Shown in pieces: positions 30,459-39,630 of a DNA stretch of 64,000 bases. The stretch's first letter is position 1; every line of letters starts with the position of its first letter. The notes beneath the pieces are model-generated. The model had not been told where the DNA came from. It ran no database searches and saw nothing but the letters and a program-made list of their open reading frames with translations. The translations under genes were made by a program, and so were the position numbers. The stretch spans positions 3,891,470 through 3,955,469 of the forward strand of contig NZ_CP059557.1 of NCBI RefSeq assembly GCF_022828475.1, given 5' to 3'. The stretch is from Saccharopolyspora gloriosae. Its GTDB lineage: Bacteria > Actinomycetota > Actinomycetes > Mycobacteriales > Pseudonocardiaceae.

Positions 30459-31316
30459 ATGCCCATCGATCCCGAAGTCGCCATCGGGGCGACCGTGGCC
30501 GCCCAGGACGTCGAGTGGAGTTCGTCCGACGTGCTGCTCTACCACTTGGCGCTCGGTGCCGGGAACCCGCCGACCGATCCGCGCGAGCTGCGCTACACCT
30601 ACGAGCAGGACCTGCACGTGCTGCCGTCGTTCGCCGTGCTCGCGCCGAACCTGCGCCAGTTCGAGCCGCCGACGTTGTCCTTCCCCGGCATCGAGGTCGA
30701 CTTGGCCAAGGTGCTGCACGGCGGGCAGGAGATCACCGTGCACCGCCCGTTCCCCGCCGCGGGCCGCGCGCACGCGACGACCCGGATCGTGGACGTGCAG
30801 GACAAGGGCAAAGCGGCGGTGATCGTGCAGGAGACCGCGATGACCGACGAGGACGGGCCGGTGTGCACGGCGCGCTCGACGATCTTCGCGCGCGGTGAGG
30901 GCGGTTTCGGCGGGCATCGCGGCTCGTCCTCCCGGGTCGAGACGCCGGACCGGGAGCCCGATTTCGTCGCCGACTCGCCCACGTGGCCGCAGCAGGCGTT
31001 GCTCTACCGGCTCTGCGGCGACCGCAACCCCTTGCACGCCGATCCCGCGTTCGCCGAGGCGGCCGGTTTCCCCCGCCCGATCCTGCACGGCCTGTGCACC
31101 TACGGCGTGGTGTGCAAGGCCATCGCCGACACGGCGCTCGACGGTGCCGTGACGCGGATGTCCTCGTACGCCGCGCGTTTCACGGGAGTCGTGTTCCCCG
31201 GCGAGACGATCCGCACCCGGATCTGGCAGGAGGACGGCAGGCTGCTGGCGACGGCGTCGGTCCTGGAACGCGACGACTCCTCCGTGCTCGGGGACATCGT
31301 CGTCACCACCGGCTGA
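30459..31316 (+). CDS. chsH3: MaoC-like steroid enoyl-CoA hydratase, ChsH3-like
   Basis: A 285-residue double hot-dog hydratase like Rv3538 (also called hsd4B). It hydrates side-chain enoyl-CoA intermediates with the opposite stereochemistry to EchA19. The R-hydratase catalytic motif is LCGDRNPLHADP, with Asp188 and His193. It follows kshB by nine bases and ends three bases before the convergent next gene, so it is the last gene of the kstD operon. Confidence 0.85.
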   Translation: MPIDPEVAIGATVAAQDVEWSSSDVLLYHLALGAGNPPTDPRELRYTYEQDLHVLPSFAVLAPNLRQFEPPTLSFPGIEVDLAKVLHGGQEITVHRPFPAAGRAHATTRIVDVQDKGKAAVIVQETAMTDEDGPVCTARSTIFARGEGGFGGHRGSSSRVETPDREPDFVADSPTWPQQALLYRLCGDRNPLHADPAFAEAAGFPRPILHGLCTYGVVCKAIADTALDGAVTRMSSYAARFTGVVFPGETIRTRIWQEDGRLLATASVLERDDSSVLGDIVVTTG

Positions 31317-31319
31317 GGA

Positions 31320-32525
31320 TCAGATCAGCGGCGTGACCTGGTCCTCGATCCCCAGCAGGGCGCGGCCGTAGACCTCGGCCGCGATCGCCGGGTTGACCAC
31401 CGCATGGCGCCCGGCGACCTCCTGGTCACGCCAGATCCGCTGCAGCGGATTGCTCTCGGCGAAACTGCCCGCGCCACCGATGTTGAGCAGGAGATCGAGG
31501 GCTTCGCGGGTGCGCACGGCCACCGAGCCGGTGTCCATGCGCACCCGCGTGCGGTTGAACGCGGGCATGTACTCGGCCGCGGCCGCCCAGGTGTCGATGT
31601 CCTCGGCGGCGCGCAGGAGGTGCAGTTCCGCGGTGTCGACGAGCTGCGCGGCCTCGGCCAGCTGAATCTGCGTGGACGGGGCGTACTTCGTGTCGTCGTA
31701 GAAGGTGTACGAGATCTTCTTGCTCTTGTGCACCGATTCCGTCACCGCGTCGAGCGCGCCGCGGGCGAGCCCGGCCAGCGGCGCCGCCAGGATGATGACC
31801 AGGGCCGGCGAGAACGCCGATCGGTACAGCGTTTCGTCCTTGTGCTCGGTCGGGTAGTCGCCGTGCAGCGCACCGCTCAGCAACAGGATCCGGTGGTCGG
31901 GAACGAAGATCTCGTCGCCGACCAGCGTATTGCTGCCGGTTCCGCGCATTCCGGCGACGAACCAGGTGTCGGTGATGTCGAGTTCCTCCATGGGAACGAG
32001 CGCCAATCCCTGGTCGATCTGTTCACCGGCGTCGTTGACCACTGGAAAGCCCAGAAACGCCCATTGTGCGTGCAGGCATCCGGAGGCGAATGCCCATTTT
32101 CCTGAAATGACCTGCCCGTCCGGTACCGCCCTGCTGGCCGCGCTGGGTTCGATGACGCCGCACACACGGGCGTCCGGTGCGTTCTCGTAGACCTCTTTCT
32201 GGGCCTGTTCGGGGAGAAGTCCGACCATCCACTGGCAGGTGTTGATCAACGTGATCACCCACGCGCTGGATCCGCATCCCCTGCCTATCTCGGCAACGGT
32301 GCGCAGGAAGGTCCGGAAGTCCGCCTGCTCTCCGCCGTACCTCGCCGGAACCAGCATCTTGAACAGCCCGGCCTGCTGCAAGGCCTGCACGTTCTCCGCG
32401 GGAAGTCGACGATCTTCCTCGGCTCGCGCGGCGTTGCGGCGCAGCAGTTCGCCCAGCGCGGTGGCCCGTTCGGGCAGCGTCCGGTCGTCGCGAGTCACGG
32501 AAGAATCAGTGGTGGCGGCCATCAT
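31320..32525 (-). CDS. HsaA-like acyl-CoA dehydrogenase-fold monooxygenase
   Basis: A 401-residue group D flavin monooxygenase or acyl-CoA-dehydrogenase-fold protein, distantly similar to HsaA. Shared features are LQQAGLFKMLVPARYGG, the GRGCGSSAWVITL segment and WAFASGCLHAQWAF. No catalytic acid typical of acyl-CoA dehydrogenases is evident, which favours an oxygenase using free reduced flavin. No reductase gene is adjacent; HsaB could serve. The start pair ATG ATG follows GAAGGAGA, so 32525 or 32522 is possible. No KstR site is seen upstream. The substrate is unknown. Confidence 0.72.
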   Translation of the reverse strand: MMAATTDSSVTRDDRTLPERATALGELLRRNAARAEEDRRLPAENVQALQQAGLFKMLVPARYGGEQADFRTFLRTVAEIGRGCGSSAWVITLINTCQWMVGLLPEQAQKEVYENAPDARVCGVIEPSAASRAVPDGQVISGKWAFASGCLHAQWAFLGFPVVNDAGEQIDQGLALVPMEELDITDTWFVAGMRGTGSNTLVGDEIFVPDHRILLLSGALHGDYPTEHKDETLYRSAFSPALVIILAAPLAGLARGALDAVTESVHKSKKISYTFYDDTKYAPSTQIQLAEAAQLVDTAELHLLRAAEDIDTWAAAAEYMPAFNRTRVRMDTGSVAVRTREALDLLLNIGGAGSFAESNPLQRIWRDQEVAGRHAVVNPAIAAEVYGRALLGIEDQVTPLI

Positions 32526-32791
32526 TCTCCTTCAAGAAGGGACGATGTCGGTGCCGATTTCGACGACCACCCGACCTCTTCGATCAGAGCCTCCGAATGA
32601 ACGGCTCGGATCAGTCGTCACCGTAGTGAACGACTCGTCCCGGATACCCGCATGAATACGGGTTTTGCCGATCGCCCCACCAAGACGGCACCAACGGAAG
32701 CAGCTGACACCGAGGCGTGCACCGGTGATGATTCAACTCGATCTTCCACTCCCCGCACAGCTCCGTTCGGTTGAACGTGCCGACGGATCGC
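32526..32791. other. Intergenic region at edge of steroid island
   Basis: A 266-base stretch of lower GC than its surroundings, between the start of the flavin monooxygenase gene and the end of the GH76 gene (both minus strand). It should hold the monooxygenase promoter. I see no operator match, hairpin or convincing open frame. Confidence 0.4.
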
Positions 32792-33871
32792 TCACCCCTG
32801 CGGGGCGGCGTTGAGCAGGTCGAGAGCGCTGTGCTGGCAACCGTGCCCTTCGCCCGGAGCCACCCACGGTCCGTTCCAGTGCGGGCCGTAATCGTCGAGT
32901 TCATCGCGGTCGTTCGCGTACGCGGCGTCGGCCTGCCGCGCCAGGTAGTCGGTGTGGGGACGGTCGGCGAGCGCTTCGTTGAGCGCGCCGAGTCCGCGCA
33001 CGTAGGCGCCCTTGAACGAGGCTCCGTCGCCGAAGCAGTCGTCGGCTTCGACGGGTTCGCGCAGAATTCCGTCCGGATTCAGGTGATCCGATCCGGTCGA
33101 CGCCTCGGCCAATGAGCCGGCCCGATCCAGCAGCTCCTGCTCACCGGTCGCGCGGTGCAGTTCGGCGAGACCGCCCAGCAGCACGCCCTGGTTGTAGGTC
33201 CAGGTGGTGTCGCCGTTGTTCGCACAGCCCTCGGTGAGCCCGTCGTTGACCAGGCCGTCCGAGTTGATCATTCCGCTGGCGTTGAACCACGCCCACTCGT
33301 CCCGAGCCCGCTGCAAATGGGTCGAATCGCCCGGAATCCTGTTGTGCAGCGCGGAGTTCAGCCACAGGTACAGCTCGTTCGTGATGGCGTTCTTGTAGGT
33401 CTTGTGCTGGTTCCACAGCACTCCCCCGCCGCATTCGGACGTCCAGTGCGCGGCCATGTGCTCGGCGTCGGCGCGAGCGGTGTCCAGGTAGCGGCCGTCA
33501 CCGGTGAGGTCGTAGGCGGCGATCCACGCCAACCCCCACCAGCCCGTGTCGTCGAGGTATTCGTTGGTGAAGTTCCCACCCTGGGCGTCTTTGTTGAGGT
33601 CGTAGGTGCGGGCGATCGCGTACTCGTGGTCGCGCAGCCCCGTGACGCGCATGTTGCCGATCAACGCGGTGAGGGCGTTCGCGGAGGTCCACCAGCTGCC
33701 GGTGTCGAACAGCCCGGTGTCCTCGCGGTAGCGCGTCATCAGCGCCGTCGCGGCCGCCGCGCCGCGACCGCCCGCCTCCTCGTCCGGCGGCGCGGCGGCG
33801 GCAGGTACGACCGGGACGCACAGCAACAGACCGATCAGCGCACCGAGCACTCGGCCCCGAAATCCGCTCAT
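32792..33871 (-). CDS. Secreted GH76 alpha-1,6-mannanase-like enzyme
   Basis: A 359-residue glycoside hydrolase family 76 protein. A signal peptide is clear: Arg at 5 and 7, hydrophobic 9-22, AAA cleavage region near 26. The family's two adjacent catalytic aspartates are at 107-108 (NEYLDDTGWW). Further GH76 features are the WNQHKTYKNAITNEL and TWTYNQG segments. It probably acts outside the cell on alpha-1,6-linked mannans, of yeast or of the actinobacterial envelope. The ATG at 33871 has GGGAG six bases upstream. It is not obviously linked to steroid catabolism. The promoter region lies between here and the repeat array that starts at 34066. Confidence 0.85.
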   Translation of the reverse strand: MSGFRGRVLGALIGLLLCVPVVPAAAAPPDEEAGGRGAAAATALMTRYREDTGLFDTGSWWTSANALTALIGNMRVTGLRDHEYAIARTYDLNKDAQGGNFTNEYLDDTGWWGLAWIAAYDLTGDGRYLDTARADAEHMAAHWTSECGGGVLWNQHKTYKNAITNELYLWLNSALHNRIPGDSTHLQRARDEWAWFNASGMINSDGLVNDGLTEGCANNGDTTWTYNQGVLLGGLAELHRATGEQELLDRAGSLAEASTGSDHLNPDGILREPVEADDCFGDGASFKGAYVRGLGALNEALADRPHTDYLARQADAAYANDRDELDDYGPHWNGPWVAPGEGHGCQHSALDLLNAAPQG

Positions 33872-34065
33872 CACAGCTCCCTAGCCGGCCGCCCGGCGCT
33901 GGGCGGGAACGGCTTCTACGATCACCGCGCTTCCACCGCGCTGTCAACGAAACGCCCCCAGCCGCCAACCTTCGGCCCAACGCCCACCCCGCTCAGGCCC
34001 GGTCGGGGTGAGCTCTTCGAGCCGCACACGTCCGGACGTCGTCGCGGAGGCGAAGGAGCACCCGA

Positions 34066-34562
34066 GTGAACGGCCCGTTCGTCCAAGGAGATTGGTCGAA
34101 CGGTCCGTTGACTCGAAACCGGAGCCTCCGCAGCGGCTGGGCGGCCCAGATCGACATGGGTGAACGGACCGTTCGTCCAACTAGATGGGACGAACAGTCC
34201 GTTCACCTCCACAGACCGCTCACCCACGGGATCCGGAGCGGAGTGAACGGACCGTTCGCCCAAGGAGGTTGGGCAAACGGTCCGTTCATTCAGAACCCGC
34301 TGCTGCGCGCCGGGCGCCGGGACGCGCGGGCTCTGGTAGCTGATCGGAGTGAACGGACCGTTCGTCCAACTAGATGGGACGAACAGTCCGCTCACCTCCA
34401 CAGACCACTCGCCCACGGACCCCGGAACGGAGTGAACGGACCGTTCGCCCAATCCCGTTGGACGAACGGTCCGTTGACTCCGCTCACGTCGTCTCGGTCC
34501 GGGTGCCTGTTCTGAGTGAACGGACCGTTCGCCCAAGAGAACTGGACGAACGGTCCGTTCAC
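34066..34562. repeat. Array of six 47-bp palindromic repeats
   Basis: Six hairpin units, each 47 bases, lie at 34066-34112, 34160-34206, 34243-34289, 34349-34395, 34432-34478 and 34516-34562. Each reads GTGAACGGACCGTTCG, a variable middle of about 15 bases usually flanked by CCAA and TTGG, then CGAACGGTCCGTTCAC or a close variant. Within each arm GAACGGNCCGTTC is itself a palindrome. Units 2-3 and 4-5, with the sequence between them, are two copies of one block of about 130 bases. The last unit contains the stop codon of the MFS gene. No protein-coding character: open frames through it merely translate the repeat. Confidence 0.85.
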
Positions 34563-35740
34563 CTCGGCTCGTTCTCCGCGGATGCGCCGTCGAGCGGGAG
34601 GCTGCGGGCGAGGAATGCGGTGCTCGCGAGGCCGATGGCGGTGGCGAGCAGCACTCCGGCCGCGCCGACTCCGCTTGCCACCAGCCCCACCGCGCCGGGC
34701 AGCACGACCTGACCGGCACGGTTTCCGGTGAGGCGCAACGACATCGCGCGCCCGCGAAGTCCCGGCGGGGCCGACTCCGCCAGCCACGACATCGTCAACG
34801 GCTGTCCCACGCCGAGCCCGAGCCCCGCGACGAGCACGGCGACCGCGAGCGCCCAGATCGGCACCGGGGCCGCTGTGAGGGCGAGTCCGACCGCCGAGGC
34901 GGTGAGGCTCAGGACCAGCAGCCGACGGCGACCGAGCAACCGCGTGCTCCGCCCGAGGAAGAACCGCGACACCATCGACGCCACCGCCCGCAGGCCCAGC
35001 AGCCCACCGACCACTCCGGAGGCGATCTCGCGTTCCGCCCCGAGCGCGGGCAGGTAGACCAAGGACAGGTCGACCGCCGCCAAGACCACGCAGCTCGTGC
35101 ACAGCGCCGGGATCAAGCCGGGCAGCCGCAACAGTTCCCGCACTCCTGGGGAGCCCTTCGGCGCGGATCCCGACGATGGTGTGCCGCTGGTGATGCCGAA
35201 GGAACACACGAGCAGCGCCGCCGCGAGCGCGGTGGCGCCCCAGAAGATCGGCGTGGTGTCCGGGATGGCCTGCGCCCCGCCGAACACGACGATCATCAGC
35301 GGCCCCGCCGCCTGTCCTAGGGAGGCGGCGAACGTGTAGTAGCCGAACGCGGCGTCCAGCCGGGCCGAGGACGTCATGTTCGCGACCAGTGCCTGCTGGC
35401 CGATGACCGAGCACAGATGTCCCGTGCCCAGCAGCACGTTGCCCGCGACCAGGCCCAGCACCGAGTCGCCGAGCAGCAGGAAGCACGCGCCTGACGCGCA
35501 CAGCAGCGCTCCACCGGCGATCATGACGCGTCGCTCGCCCAGCCGATCCACGATGTGCCCGGCGGGCAACGCCAGCACCAGCGGGACCAGCGCGAAGCTG
35601 CCGGAGAGCACTCCCAGCCAGGACGCGGGCACGTCGAGCTCCAGCGCGCGGTAGGTCGTGGCCGGACGAAGCACGAACGTGACGACCTGCGTCAACACCG
35701 CGTGCATCAGCAGGACGGAGATCCGCCGATCGAACTTCAC
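34559..35740 (-). CDS. MFS transporter
   Basis: A 393-residue major facilitator superfamily protein with about 12 hydrophobic segments and a long hydrophilic Gly/Ser/Pro loop in the middle (near 185-200). LPAGHIVDRLGERRV (about 58-72) is the loop 2-3 motif. It is most like drug or metabolite efflux permeases; the substrate is unknown. Translation appears to start at GTG 35740. The stop codon (34559-34561) lies inside the outermost arm of the adjacent 47-base repeat, so insertion or growth of the repeat has set the protein's end. Confidence 0.82.
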   Translation of the reverse strand: MKFDRRISVLLMHAVLTQVVTFVLRPATTYRALELDVPASWLGVLSGSFALVPLVLALPAGHIVDRLGERRVMIAGGALLCASGACFLLLGDSVLGLVAGNVLLGTGHLCSVIGQQALVANMTSSARLDAAFGYYTFAASLGQAAGPLMIVVFGGAQAIPDTTPIFWGATALAAALLVCSFGITSGTPSSGSAPKGSPGVRELLRLPGLIPALCTSCVVLAAVDLSLVYLPALGAEREIASGVVGGLLGLRAVASMVSRFFLGRSTRLLGRRRLLVLSLTASAVGLALTAAPVPIWALAVAVLVAGLGLGVGQPLTMSWLAESAPPGLRGRAMSLRLTGNRAGQVVLPGAVGLVASGVGAAGVLLATAIGLASTAFLARSLPLDGASAENEPR

Positions 35741-36265
35741 GACGTGATCACTCCCAGATCCGCGGTGGCCGGTAGGCCCGGACTCCGAGGGCGACGTTGA
35801 GGTGGTCGCGCATCAGCCACTGCTTCGTCCATGCCCCGCCTTTCCGTTGTTTATAGCCTCGCACATCGGGGTCGCCGAGTTCACCGAAGTACCCGTATGC
35901 ACTGTTGGTGACGTAGACAACACACAACGCGGCACCCACGGGCAGCACCCGGAGCCCCGAACGGTCGCGTTATCGAGGCACCGACACTGCGAGGTTATAA
36001 CCTCACTCGAGCATGATTGGCCGCCGCGTGGCCACCGCTGCACCTACCGCAGCGCCGGTGTCCGCGGTCGCGACGCTCGCCGAACCGGCGGGAGCGGCCC
36101 TGCCGCCCGTTCCCGGGAACCGAACGGCCCGTAACGGCTCCACCGAGCCGAAGTCACCGGCCACCGGCAGGCGTCAATATCGTCCACTATGGACACACGT
36201 CCCGGGCGTGCTCATCCTGCGGGCCGTGCGACGCCGCGAAGAAGCCGTCGAAGCGGCCGTCGCGG
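35741..36265. other. Intergenic region of lower GC, no firm gene
   Basis: This 525-base stretch lies upstream of the MFS gene. A 66-codon minus-strand frame (35748-35948, ending RAYRPPRIWE) ends seven bases before the MFS start. It has mixed third-position GC, no ribosome site and no family that I recognise, so it may be a gene remnant. Its only clear signal is a 14-base palindrome at 35991-36004. Confidence 0.4.
35991..36004. promoter_or_regulatory. Perfect 14-bp palindrome, candidate operator
   Basis: GAGGTTATAACCTC is a perfect palindrome with a TTATAA centre, which is rare in this GC-rich DNA. It is about 250 bases upstream of the MFS start and could bind a dimeric repressor. No regulator gene is adjacent. 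Confidence 0.4.
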
Positions 36266-37489
36266 TCAGCGGTCACGTGCCGAGCTGAGAAGTCCCTCCG
36301 CGGTCCGCACCAGGACCTCGTACAGCACGGCGTTCCGCCCGCCGAGGCCCGCGGCCCCGGCCTGCGCTCGCCAGCGCAGCACCTCCCGCTGCGCTGCGGC
36401 GCGCACCTGCTCCTCGTCCGCCGCGACGTCCAAGCCGAGCCGGGTGCGCGGATCGGTACCGTGCGCGCCGAGCAGTCGGGCGGCCCGCTCGCCGACATCG
36501 TTGGGCAGCCGGACGTCCCCGGTCAGCAGTTCGTCGAGCCGGTCCAGTTCGGTGATCTCGTGCGCCTCGGTTGCCAGCCGGTCCACCGCCCACCTCAACG
36601 GGTGCTCCTCGGGCAGTCCGGACATCAGGCCGCGCACCGAGACGAGCGCGCGTCGAGCAGCGATCACCGGTGCCCGGGCCGCCAGTTCACGCGCCGCCCG
36701 GTCGAGGTCGTCGAGCCGGCTCACCTCCACGCGCTGCCTGCTTCGACGGAGCGCGGCCAGGAACGCGGCGGACGGCGGGATGCGGGAGAACACCACGTCG
36801 ATCGATCCGTGCGGGCCGTCGTCGCTGAGGAAGCGCTCCGCCAGCGCCTCGTCCGCGGGACCGTCCACGACGACCACGTCGACCCCGATCTCCGACGCGC
36901 CGGACACCACATCGGAGTCCACCGGCAGGTCGGTCACCACGGCCAGCCGCGGCGGCAGCACCGCCCGCGCCGCAACGGCGTCCCAGCGGTGCCGGTCCGC
37001 TCCGTCACCGACCGCGCGCCATCCCTGCCGGACCAAGTCCAGCACCCGGTGTTCGAACGCACCGCCGTGCCTTCGGTGCAGCGGCACCGTCCGGTCCACG
37101 AGTGACACGGTGACGATCGCGGTGCCCTCGACCACGGCGCAGTCCATCGCGCCGCCCATCGCAACGATCCGTTCGGCATCCTTGCCGAGCGCCGCGCGCA
37201 GGTAACTCGCCGAACGCGGCCCGGCCGTGGCCAGCACCCGGGCGCGCATCGCCTCGTCGCGCCCGAATTCCACGGTGACCGCCGGTTCGGACTCCGCTTC
37301 CGCTCCTGCCAACAAGTGCAGCACGGCGGCGACCGCGTCGTAGAAGCCGGATTCGACTTCCCACGTCGTGCGACGACCGAGTTCACCGTCGAACCGGACC
37401 GAGCGGGGCAACGTCGCCGCCAGCTCTGCCAGCGCCGCGCGAGGCCCCTGAACGCGAACTTCGCCGCGCACACGATCCATTTCGGTCAC
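36266..37489 (-). CDS. Hypothetical protein divergent from Hsp70-like gene
   Basis: An Arg/Ala/Val-rich protein of about 407 residues that I cannot assign. It alternates predicted beta and helical stretches without membrane segments or a nucleotide-binding motif. Segments such as LAVVTDLPVDSDVVSGAS and IGVDVVVVDGPADE look like Rossmann-like strands, and the last 100 residues are mostly helical with charged residues. Codon bias is strongly coding. The start is uncertain: GTG 37489 or ATG 37480 begin TEMDRVRGEV, while the frame stays open to 37657. It is divergent from the membrane Hsp70 gene 289 bases away, which suggests but does not prove joint function. Confidence 0.6.
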   Translation of the reverse strand: MTEMDRVRGEVRVQGPRAALAELAATLPRSVRFDGELGRRTTWEVESGFYDAVAAVLHLLAGAEAESEPAVTVEFGRDEAMRARVLATAGPRSASYLRAALGKDAERIVAMGGAMDCAVVEGTAIVTVSLVDRTVPLHRRHGGAFEHRVLDLVRQGWRAVGDGADRHRWDAVAARAVLPPRLAVVTDLPVDSDVVSGASEIGVDVVVVDGPADEALAERFLSDDGPHGSIDVVFSRIPPSAAFLAALRRSRQRVEVSRLDDLDRAARELAARAPVIAARRALVSVRGLMSGLPEEHPLRWAVDRLATEAHEITELDRLDELLTGDVRLPNDVGERAARLLGAHGTDPRTRLGLDVAADEEQVRAAAQREVLRWRAQAGAAGLGGRNAVLYEVLVRTAEGLLSSARDR

Positions 37490-37778
37490 AATGCCCAACC
37501 ACCCCGCGGTGTCCCGGATCCGCGACGCTAGTGCACCGCCTGATCGGGCGGTAGGCCCGGTTTCCGGAACAACGCACCGCCTACGGCGGCGGTCATCCGC
37601 GTCGCACCGCCCGGAAATGCCGCCGCGCCGACGAACTCCGCTGCTCAGCACGTGCACGCCTGCCGTGGACCTCCGCAGACCTACCGGTCCAGGGATGTCC
37701 TCGGCATCGCACCGCGGCTATTGTTGATCACACCCGTTCATGATCCGCGGTTTCGGAGACCTCAAGGGGGCTCGCGCA

Positions 37779-39617
37779 GTGCGTTACGGCGTCGGAATCG
37801 ATCTCGGAACCTCGTTCACCTCTGCGGCGCTGAGCATGCCGGGCGGCACCCGGATGGTGTCGATGTCGCCCACCGTGATCGTGCCCTCGGTGGCCTGCCG
37901 CGCCCCCGACGGGCCGTTGCTGACCGGCGACGCCGCCCTGCACCCGGGCGCGGATCCGAGGAACGTGGCCCGGAACTTCAAGCGCCGTTTGGGCGACCCG
38001 ACGCCGTTGTTCCTGGGCGGAACCGGTTACTCCCCCGCCGCGTTGATGGCCGCGCAGCTGAGCGACGTGCTCGCCACCACGACCCGGCTCGTCGGCGGAC
38101 CACCGGAATCCGTTGTGCTCACCTACCCGGCGATGTGGGGGCCGTACCGGCGCGAGCACTTCGCCGAAGTCCCCCGGCTCGCGCACGTCCGGGACTTCCG
38201 GCTCCTCACCGAGCCCGAAGCCGCCGCCACCCACTACTCCACCGAACGCCGCCTCGGCGACGGCGAGGTCATCGCCGTCTACGATCTCGGCGGCGGCACC
38301 TTCGACACCACCATCCTGCGCATGCGCGCCGGGCGGATGGAAATCCTCGGCACGCCCGAGGGGATCGAGTACCTCGGCGGCACCGACTTCGACGACGCGA
38401 TCTGCGCTCACCTCGACCAGCGGCTGGACGGAGCCATCAGCGAGCTCGACCCGTCCGACCCGGAGGGCGCGGTCGCGCGCGCCACGATCCAGACGATGTG
38501 CTTGCACGCCAAGGAAGAGCTGTCCACCGAACCCGACGTGCGGCTGAGGGTCCCGCTGCCCACCGGGCCGCGCGAGGTCACCATCACGCGGCGCGAGTTC
38601 AACGAGATGATCACACCGCAGGTGCGCCGGACCATCGAAGCGCTGCACCGCACCACGGCCTCCGCCGGACTCCGCGCCGACGACCTCTCCGCTGTGCTGC
38701 TGGCAGGCGGTTCCTCCCGCGTCCCGCTCATCGGCCAGCTGATCGCGCAGGAATTCGACAAGCCCGTCCGCGGTTCGCTGCACCCGAAGTACACCGTCGC
38801 GCTCGGCGCCGCCCAGGTGTCCACGCGACCTCGCCCGGCGGCGCCGACCTCGATCCCGATCGACGCGGCCGCCGGAGCGACGACGAACACCGCGCGGCCA
38901 TCGAAGTTCCCCCGGAAATGGCTGGTGCCCGGAATCGCCGCGGCGGCCGTCTTGCTCGTGGGCGTCGCCGTCACCTCGTTCATCACTACCGTCGGCGGCG
39001 CCCCGCAGGACCTGCCCGCCGCGGCGGCCGCCCCACGGGTCATCTACGACAAGGGGATCGCCGACGAGTTCTCCGGTTTCGGCGCTTCCAAGCTCAACGA
39101 TTGGCGCGGCGAGTCCTTCACGGACGGATTGGCTCAAGGACCTCAGGTCAACTCGACGCCCGACGGTCTCCGGGTCGCCTGGAACAACGCGCTGCCCGCC
39201 CAGGTCTACATGCAGACCAAGGAGGACGCGCCCCCGCTCGACCTCGCGCCCTACCTGGCCGACGGCGCACTCGTCTTCGACGCGGTGCTGCACGCCCCGC
39301 CGGCCGGTTACGCCGGAGTCGCGATCCACTGCGACTACCCGTGCGGGGTCGAACTCCCCGCTACCGAGCTCTTCCGCGACCTGCCGCTGGAGAAGCACAC
39401 CACCGTCAAGATCCCGCTGGAGTGCTTCACCGAAGGCGAGGAGCGCCCGGGCGGCGTCCCGTCCCACGAACTGACGTCGAAGCTGGAACCGGGCAAGGTC
39501 AACACCCCGTTCGTGGTGTTCTCCCAGAAACGCATGGACATCACCTTCTCGGACATCCGGTTGGACCCCGCCGCCGCGACCGACCCGCAGGCCACCAACT
39601 GTGCCGCACTGAGCTGA
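37779..39617 (+). CDS. Membrane-anchored Hsp70-like protein with extracytoplasmic domain
   Basis: A 612-residue protein with three parts. Residues 1-350 form an Hsp70/actin-type ATPase: GIDLGTSFTSA (6-16), YDLGGGTFDTT (168-178) and LLAGGSSRVPLI (307-318). The usual DnaK substrate-binding domain is missing. A Pro/Ala/Thr linker leads to one membrane segment (about 381-404), followed by about 200 residues outside the membrane with paired cysteines (CDYPCG, later ECF and NCAALS) and beta-rich character. The GTG at 37779 is chosen for AAGGGGG upstream; ATG 37740 would add 13 residues. Such proteins are known in actinobacteria but poorly characterised. It might couple cytoplasmic ATP use to a wall or surface process. 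Confidence 0.8.
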   Translation: MRYGVGIDLGTSFTSAALSMPGGTRMVSMSPTVIVPSVACRAPDGPLLTGDAALHPGADPRNVARNFKRRLGDPTPLFLGGTGYSPAALMAAQLSDVLATTTRLVGGPPESVVLTYPAMWGPYRREHFAEVPRLAHVRDFRLLTEPEAAATHYSTERRLGDGEVIAVYDLGGGTFDTTILRMRAGRMEILGTPEGIEYLGGTDFDDAICAHLDQRLDGAISELDPSDPEGAVARATIQTMCLHAKEELSTEPDVRLRVPLPTGPREVTITRREFNEMITPQVRRTIEALHRTTASAGLRADDLSAVLLAGGSSRVPLIGQLIAQEFDKPVRGSLHPKYTVALGAAQVSTRPRPAAPTSIPIDAAAGATTNTARPSKFPRKWLVPGIAAAAVLLVGVAVTSFITTVGGAPQDLPAAAAAPRVIYDKGIADEFSGFGASKLNDWRGESFTDGLAQGPQVNSTPDGLRVAWNNALPAQVYMQTKEDAPPLDLAPYLADGALVFDAVLHAPPAGYAGVAIHCDYPCGVELPATELFRDLPLEKHTTVKIPLECFTEGEERPGGVPSHELTSKLEPGKVNTPFVVFSQKRMDITFSDIRLDPAAATDPQATNCAALS

Positions 39618-39630
39618 CCCGGCGGCCGCG

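Noticed and set aside
34066-34562. CRISPR-like regular repeats
   Set aside because: Units are 47-base palindromes with variable centres and unequal spacers, part of the spacing is duplicated, and there are no cas genes.
34374-34719. Open frames rich in ERTVRP and DERSVHS words across the array
   Set aside because: They are direct translations of the palindromic repeat in several frames on both strands, with no ribosome site or family.
35748-35948. 66-codon frame ahead of the MFS gene
   Set aside because: It has no ribosome site, no recognised family and only mixed codon bias; it is noted within the intergenic entry but not called a gene.
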